Of a DNA stretch of 64,000 nt, positions 60,466-64,000 are shown one piece after another. The position numbers and the translations under genes are program-made. Every line of letters begins with the position of its first letter. Position 1 is the stretch's first letter. The DNA lies in NCBI GenBank assembly GCA_002382735.1, contig DFZN01000039.1, forward strand, positions 5,674 through 69,673, written 5' to 3'. The notes beneath the pieces are model-generated. The model was not told the origin of the DNA, made no database searches, and worked only from the letters and a program-made list of their open reading frames with translations. Source of the DNA: a bacterium UBP11_UBA4055. GTDB taxonomy: Bacteria > UBA4055.

Positions 60466-62016
60466 ATGGCAGAGAATTACAAAAAACAATATTTAATAAT
60501 CTCAGTCATCCTCTCGGGACTTGCGACAGGACTTATATTTCCGCCTGTTCATAGCACCTACGCGGTAATTTTATTTCTCATTCCGTTCATTCACGCGCTT
60601 TACACCGACCCTGAAAAGTCGGTCCGGTACAGTTTTTTCTTCGGATTATCACTTACTATGGCTTCATGCTGGTGGATATTTTCAAACTCAGGCGCGGACG
60701 CATTGTGGATACAGATCATCTCCGGCTTCGGATTATTCATTGTGAGCGCTTCGTATTACGCACTTTTCGGACTGATCTACAAATATTCGTGCAGGCTTTT
60801 CGGGGAGAAGGCGATTTGGACACTCCCTCTGCTCTGGGGCGGTATGGAAACGGCCATGCTTTTCGAGGAACTCGCTTTCCCCTGGACATACCTGGCTCAC
60901 ACGCTCACAGGAAAAACAGAATTCATTCAGATAGCTGAATTTTTCGGCGTAAGCTGTGTCTCAATGGCAATTCTATATATTTCGATCATGATCTACAGTT
61001 CAATAAAATATATGCGCAAGAGAGACTACTTCAGAACATATACAAGACTTCAGGCAGCCCTGCTTCTATTCTTCGGTCTGATCATTTTCGGCTGGCTGAG
61101 GATGGGATATGTAGCAAAGCATCTTGAAACCTCAGACACAATTAAGGCATCGCTCATACATCCCGGTCTCGATGTGGAGTACAAGTGGGAAAAAGAGAAT
61201 TTTAAGAATATCATAGATACTCAGTTGACTCTAAGCGAAGCTGCGCTGCCTGAAAAACCCGACCTCATCATCTGGGGCGAGAGCAATTTTCCAAAATACC
61301 TCGAGAATAACCCCTCATACATAGGCGATTTTCTGATATTTGCCGCTGATAAGAAGGTCGATCTGTGCGTAGGCTCCCTCGGCTATGACTTCTTCCCCGA
61401 GACCGAATCCTTTAAAAAATATAACAGCGTTTTCTTCTTCGATCAGAACAATCAGACTTCAAGATATGATAAAAGAAAACTGGTTCCTTTCGGCGAGAGT
61501 TTCCCTTTTGCGTGGGTGCTCACTTTTCTCAAGGACATATCTCTCGGTCAGGCTAATTTCGATAAAGGTCAGAATAATATCTCTTTCGAAATGACTTCGG
61601 GATATAAATTTCATACGAACATCTGCTACGAAGCTCTTTTCCCCTATTACAACGCTTCTCTTGTACGAAAAGGATCGGAATTTATCGTCAATGTTTCGAA
61701 TGACGCATGGTATGAAGGAACAAGGCAGGTTTTCCAGCACAGCAGATTCAATATTTTCAGAGCGATCGAGAACAGGAGAAGTGTCGTACGACTTGCCAAT
61801 AAAGCGGAAAATTCACTCTTCCTTCCGACCGGCGAGCAGCAGATACTCTTTTACAACGAAAAAAATACTCATAGAACTGTCGGCATACCTTTGAACGGTC
61901 AGATAACATTCTTTACCCGATACGGCAGATATTTCGCCCTGTTCCTGTTACTGCTGAACGGCGCTGTGCTTGCGGCGGGACTGCTGATGAGAAAAAAATC
62001 ACCGGGGAAAATATGA
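60466..62016 (+). CDS. lnt: Apolipoprotein N-acyltransferase Lnt
   Basis: 516 residues. It adds the third acyl chain to lipoproteins at the inner membrane. Multiple membrane helices lie at about 10-210, followed by a periplasmic nitrilase domain. The Glu-Lys-Cys triad is visible: Glu near 271 in IIWGESN, Lys near 338 in KRKLVPFGE, Cys near 387 in NICYEAL. A last helix (about 485-507) precedes a basic tail. It overlaps thiI by four bases. Confidence 0.94.
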   Translation: MAENYKKQYLIISVILSGLATGLIFPPVHSTYAVILFLIPFIHALYTDPEKSVRYSFFFGLSLTMASCWWIFSNSGADALWIQIISGFGLFIVSASYYALFGLIYKYSCRLFGEKAIWTLPLLWGGMETAMLFEELAFPWTYLAHTLTGKTEFIQIAEFFGVSCVSMAILYISIMIYSSIKYMRKRDYFRTYTRLQAALLLFFGLIIFGWLRMGYVAKHLETSDTIKASLIHPGLDVEYKWEKENFKNIIDTQLTLSEAALPEKPDLIIWGESNFPKYLENNPSYIGDFLIFAADKKVDLCVGSLGYDFFPETESFKKYNSVFFFDQNNQTSRYDKRKLVPFGESFPFAWVLTFLKDISLGQANFDKGQNNISFEMTSGYKFHTNICYEALFPYYNASLVRKGSEFIVNVSNDAWYEGTRQVFQHSRFNIFRAIENRRSVVRLANKAENSLFLPTGEQQILFYNEKNTHRTVGIPLNGQITFFTRYGRYFALFLLLLNGAVLAAGLLMRKKSPGKI

Positions 62017-63188
62017 AAATAATATATCTCATCAAATACGGCGAGCTTATGCTCAAAAAAAAGAACAGGCGCTTCTTTGAGGATATGGTCATAAGGAACT
62101 GCTATGCTGTTCTAAGAGCCCACAACATAAAAAAAGTGAAACTTTTCGGAAGATTTTTGTTCGAGGCTGAGGTGACTGACGATGCTGAAAAGAATATCAT
62201 CACTGAAAAGCTGCGAACGAGGATATTCGGACTCAACAGCATCAGTCCCGGTATTGAGATCGAAAACGATATGGATAAGATCGCCGAAGAATGCATAAGA
62301 CAAGCCGAGATAGAGATTGCCGCTCATAACCCGAAGACATTTAAGATCGAAGTGCGCAGACCTTTTAAGAATTTTGCGAAAACATCGCTTCAGATAGCTT
62401 CAGATCTTGGTTCAGCAGTCTGGACGAGATTTCAGCACCTTGAGGTGGATCTGACTAATCCCGATATGACGATCTATGTCGAGTTACTTCAGGATTTCAC
62501 TGTCGTTTATTCAAAGAAATATCAGTGCCTGAAAGGACTTCCTGTCGGAACAGCAGGTAAGGTCGGGCTTCTGCTTTCCGGGGGGATCGATTCCCCTGTA
62601 GCCGGTTACCTCGCTCAAAAAAGGGGATGCTACCTCAACTGCATCTACTTCCACTCCCCACCGCACACTTCGCAGAAGGCAAAAGAGAAGGTTTTTGAGC
62701 TCGCGAAGAAGCTAAAGGATTATCAGACAGGTATAAGGGTATATACGGTCAATTTCACAGAAAGCCAGCTTATGCTCAAAAAACTTACTGATGAGCAGTA
62801 TTTCGTAGTCCTCGGCAGAAGGATGATGATGAGAATTGCGAATAAGATAGCAAAAGAGCATGAATTCAAAGCCCTCATCACTGGAGAAAGTCTCGGACAG
62901 GTATCGAGCCAGACCCTCGAAAATATGCACTGTATAGACACAATAGCCGAACTGCCTGTATTAAGGCCGCTGATCTGTTACGATAAAGATGAGACCATCG
63001 AGATCGCACGCAGGATAGGAACTTTTGACATATCAGTACTTCCTTATGATGACTGCTGTACACTTTTTCTGCCGCCCAACCCCAACACAAGATCGAAACC
63101 ATATAACCTCGAACGCGAAGAAAAGAAAGTCGATATTGATGCGATCGTTAAAAAAGCTGTAGAAACTGTCGAAGTGACCGATCTATAA
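62013..63188 (+). CDS. thiI: tRNA 4-thiouridine synthase ThiI, short form
   Basis: 391 residues: an N-terminal ferredoxin-like and THUMP region (about 1-170), then the PP-loop LLLSGGIDSPVAGYL (about 186-200) and GESLGQVSSQT. It has no C-terminal rhodanese domain, as in many Gram-positive and anaerobic bacteria, so sulfur must reach it from a separate desulfurase. Its main task is s4U8 formation in tRNA; a role in thiazole formation is doubtful for this form. It converges with the dehydrogenase gene, overlapping by six bases. Confidence 0.93.
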   Translation: MKIIYLIKYGELMLKKKNRRFFEDMVIRNCYAVLRAHNIKKVKLFGRFLFEAEVTDDAEKNIITEKLRTRIFGLNSISPGIEIENDMDKIAEECIRQAEIEIAAHNPKTFKIEVRRPFKNFAKTSLQIASDLGSAVWTRFQHLEVDLTNPDMTIYVELLQDFTVVYSKKYQCLKGLPVGTAGKVGLLLSGGIDSPVAGYLAQKRGCYLNCIYFHSPPHTSQKAKEKVFELAKKLKDYQTGIRVYTVNFTESQLMLKKLTDEQYFVVLGRRMMMRIANKIAKEHEFKALITGESLGQVSSQTLENMHCIDTIAELPVLRPLICYDKDETIEIARRIGTFDISVLPYDDCCTLFLPPNPNTRSKPYNLEREEKKVDIDAIVKKAVETVEVTDL

Positions 63189-63947
63189 TTTCCTGTGAAC
63201 TACAGTTGCTGAAGCCTGAGAATTCGGTGTGACGGTCAACTCGCAGATCTGGACATGCTCAGGCAGGCTTGCTGAAAAGAAAACGATGTCGGCGATATCT
63301 TCAGCGGTCAGAGCTTTTAATCCCCGATAAACTTTTTTTGCTCTCTCCTTATCCCCGTGAAACCTTACCACGCTGAAGTTCGTCTCCACGAGCCCGGGCT
63401 GAACATTCGTAACTCTGACCGGTGTATCTACCGTATCCATCCTCAATCCGTCGCTGATCAGCCTGACCGCCGCCTTCACTCCGCAGTAAACCGCTCCGTT
63501 CGGATACGCCGCAACCCCCGCTATCGATCCGATATTGATGACATGACCTTTCTTATTCCTGATCATAAGCGGAACGATGTTTCTTGAGAGGTAGAGAAGC
63601 CCTTTCACATTCGAGTCTATCATCTCGTCCCAGTCGTCCATGTTCCCGTCATGAAATTTTTCAAGCCCTAAAGCTCCGCCCGCGTTATTCACTAGAACAT
63701 CTATCTTCTGCCACTTTTTAGGTAGTTCGCCTATCACGGTCGCGACTTTTTCCCTGTCCCGCACATCCAGCTGATAGGTCAATATCTCGGTATCATACTT
63801 CTTATTTATCGACTCGGCAACTTTGATCAGCTTGTCAATATCTCTCGAACAAAGGATCAGCTTAGCACCTTTTTCGGCAAATTTTTCAGCGCAGGCTTTA
63901 CCGATCCCGCTATTCGCCCCTGAAATAAATACTATCTTGTTCTTCAT
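63183..63947 (-). CDS. Short-chain dehydrogenase/reductase (YdfG-like)
   Basis: 254 residues, classical SDR. NAD(P) binding SGANSGIGKA (9-18), Asp61-Val near the adenine, NNAG (87-90), catalytic Ser141, Tyr154 and Lys158. SRD after the second strand suggests NADP use. Sequence resembles YdfG, an NADP-dependent 3-hydroxy acid dehydrogenase; the actual substrate is unknown. Confidence 0.9.
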   Translation of the reverse strand: MKNKIVFISGANSGIGKACAEKFAEKGAKLILCSRDIDKLIKVAESINKKYDTEILTYQLDVRDREKVATVIGELPKKWQKIDVLVNNAGGALGLEKFHDGNMDDWDEMIDSNVKGLLYLSRNIVPLMIRNKKGHVINIGSIAGVAAYPNGAVYCGVKAAVRLISDGLRMDTVDTPVRVTNVQPGLVETNFSVVRFHGDKERAKKVYRGLKALTAEDIADIVFFSASLPEHVQICELTVTPNSQASATVVHRKL

Positions 63948-64000
63948 AAAATAAATTCCCGCTTTTTTTTGGTAATCTAAAGATATATTAGCATTTTTTC

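Overview
The window comes from the chromosome of a Gram-negative bacterium: LpxD (lipid A synthesis) and Lnt (lipoprotein maturation) both imply an outer membrane. The PorX-type response regulator/PglZ protein, its neighbouring DUF4292 lipoprotein, and secreted proteins with YadA-head-like repeats point to the FCB group (Bacteroidota, Cloacimonadota, Delongbacteria and relatives). GC looks moderate, around 40% by eye. I cannot place it more precisely from sequence alone. Most genes are ordinary and well preserved. Accessory DNA is concentrated at the left edge (1-2.6 kb), at 18.4-25 kb and at 59-60.5 kb.

Layout. 1-2.6 kb: AT-rich accessory genes, an IS200/IS605-type transposase with matching end hairpins, and the stump of a nucleotide cyclase gene. 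2.6-10.2 kb: uvrA, a divergent promoter with a structured leader before a small secreted protein, miaA, a Sir2 deacylase, a DUF4143 ATPase with an operator-like promoter, and lpxD. 9.2-18.4 kb, all minus strand: a large two-domain adenylyl cyclase/ATPase/TPR protein, then a lipoprotein, a TPR protein, a DUF4292 lipoprotein, porX and lpxD, closely packed. 18.5-25 kb: a DUF4160/DUF2442 pair, a single-polypeptide (Type ISP) restriction-modification enzyme, a MazF-like toxin-antitoxin pair and a frameshifted antitoxin, bracketed by a 75-bp duplication of the restriction gene's 3' end. 25-30.5 kb: polA with a degenerate proofreading domain, and a secreted M16 peptidase.

30.5-41.4 kb, minus strand: a second sAC-like cyclase followed by two intact and one broken member of a secreted repeat-protein family and a GLUG-repeat surface protein. 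41.6-46.6 kb: recJ, a membrane protein, rnpB (RNase P RNA), a zinc-ribbon protein, a Nif3-like protein and a tRNA with a CAU anticodon. 46.6-54.4 kb: an RNA methyltransferase, M18 aminopeptidase, nth, a phosphoesterase-like secreted protein, floA, nfeD and a YbbR-domain protein. 54.4-59 kb: a TPP-riboswitch-controlled thiamine operon thiS-thiG-thiH-thiD2E-thiC. 59-60.5 kb: small unknown genes, a degenerate gene and a ParE-type toxin-antitoxin pair. 60.5-64 kb: lnt, thiI and a short-chain dehydrogenase.

Working together: the thi operon makes both halves of thiamine phosphate and joins them, with the HMP-P kinase step supplied by a ThiD2 domain fused to ThiE. The most unusual material is the sAC-like cyclase family (two intact copies and one stump). 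One intact copy stands directly upstream of the tandem secreted proteins, and the other upstream of the PorX-containing cluster. This suggests, as inference only, that cAMP signalling is tied to cell-surface output. The second point of interest is the restriction/toxin-antitoxin island, with its duplicated scar and its composition shift inside the target-recognition part of the enzyme.
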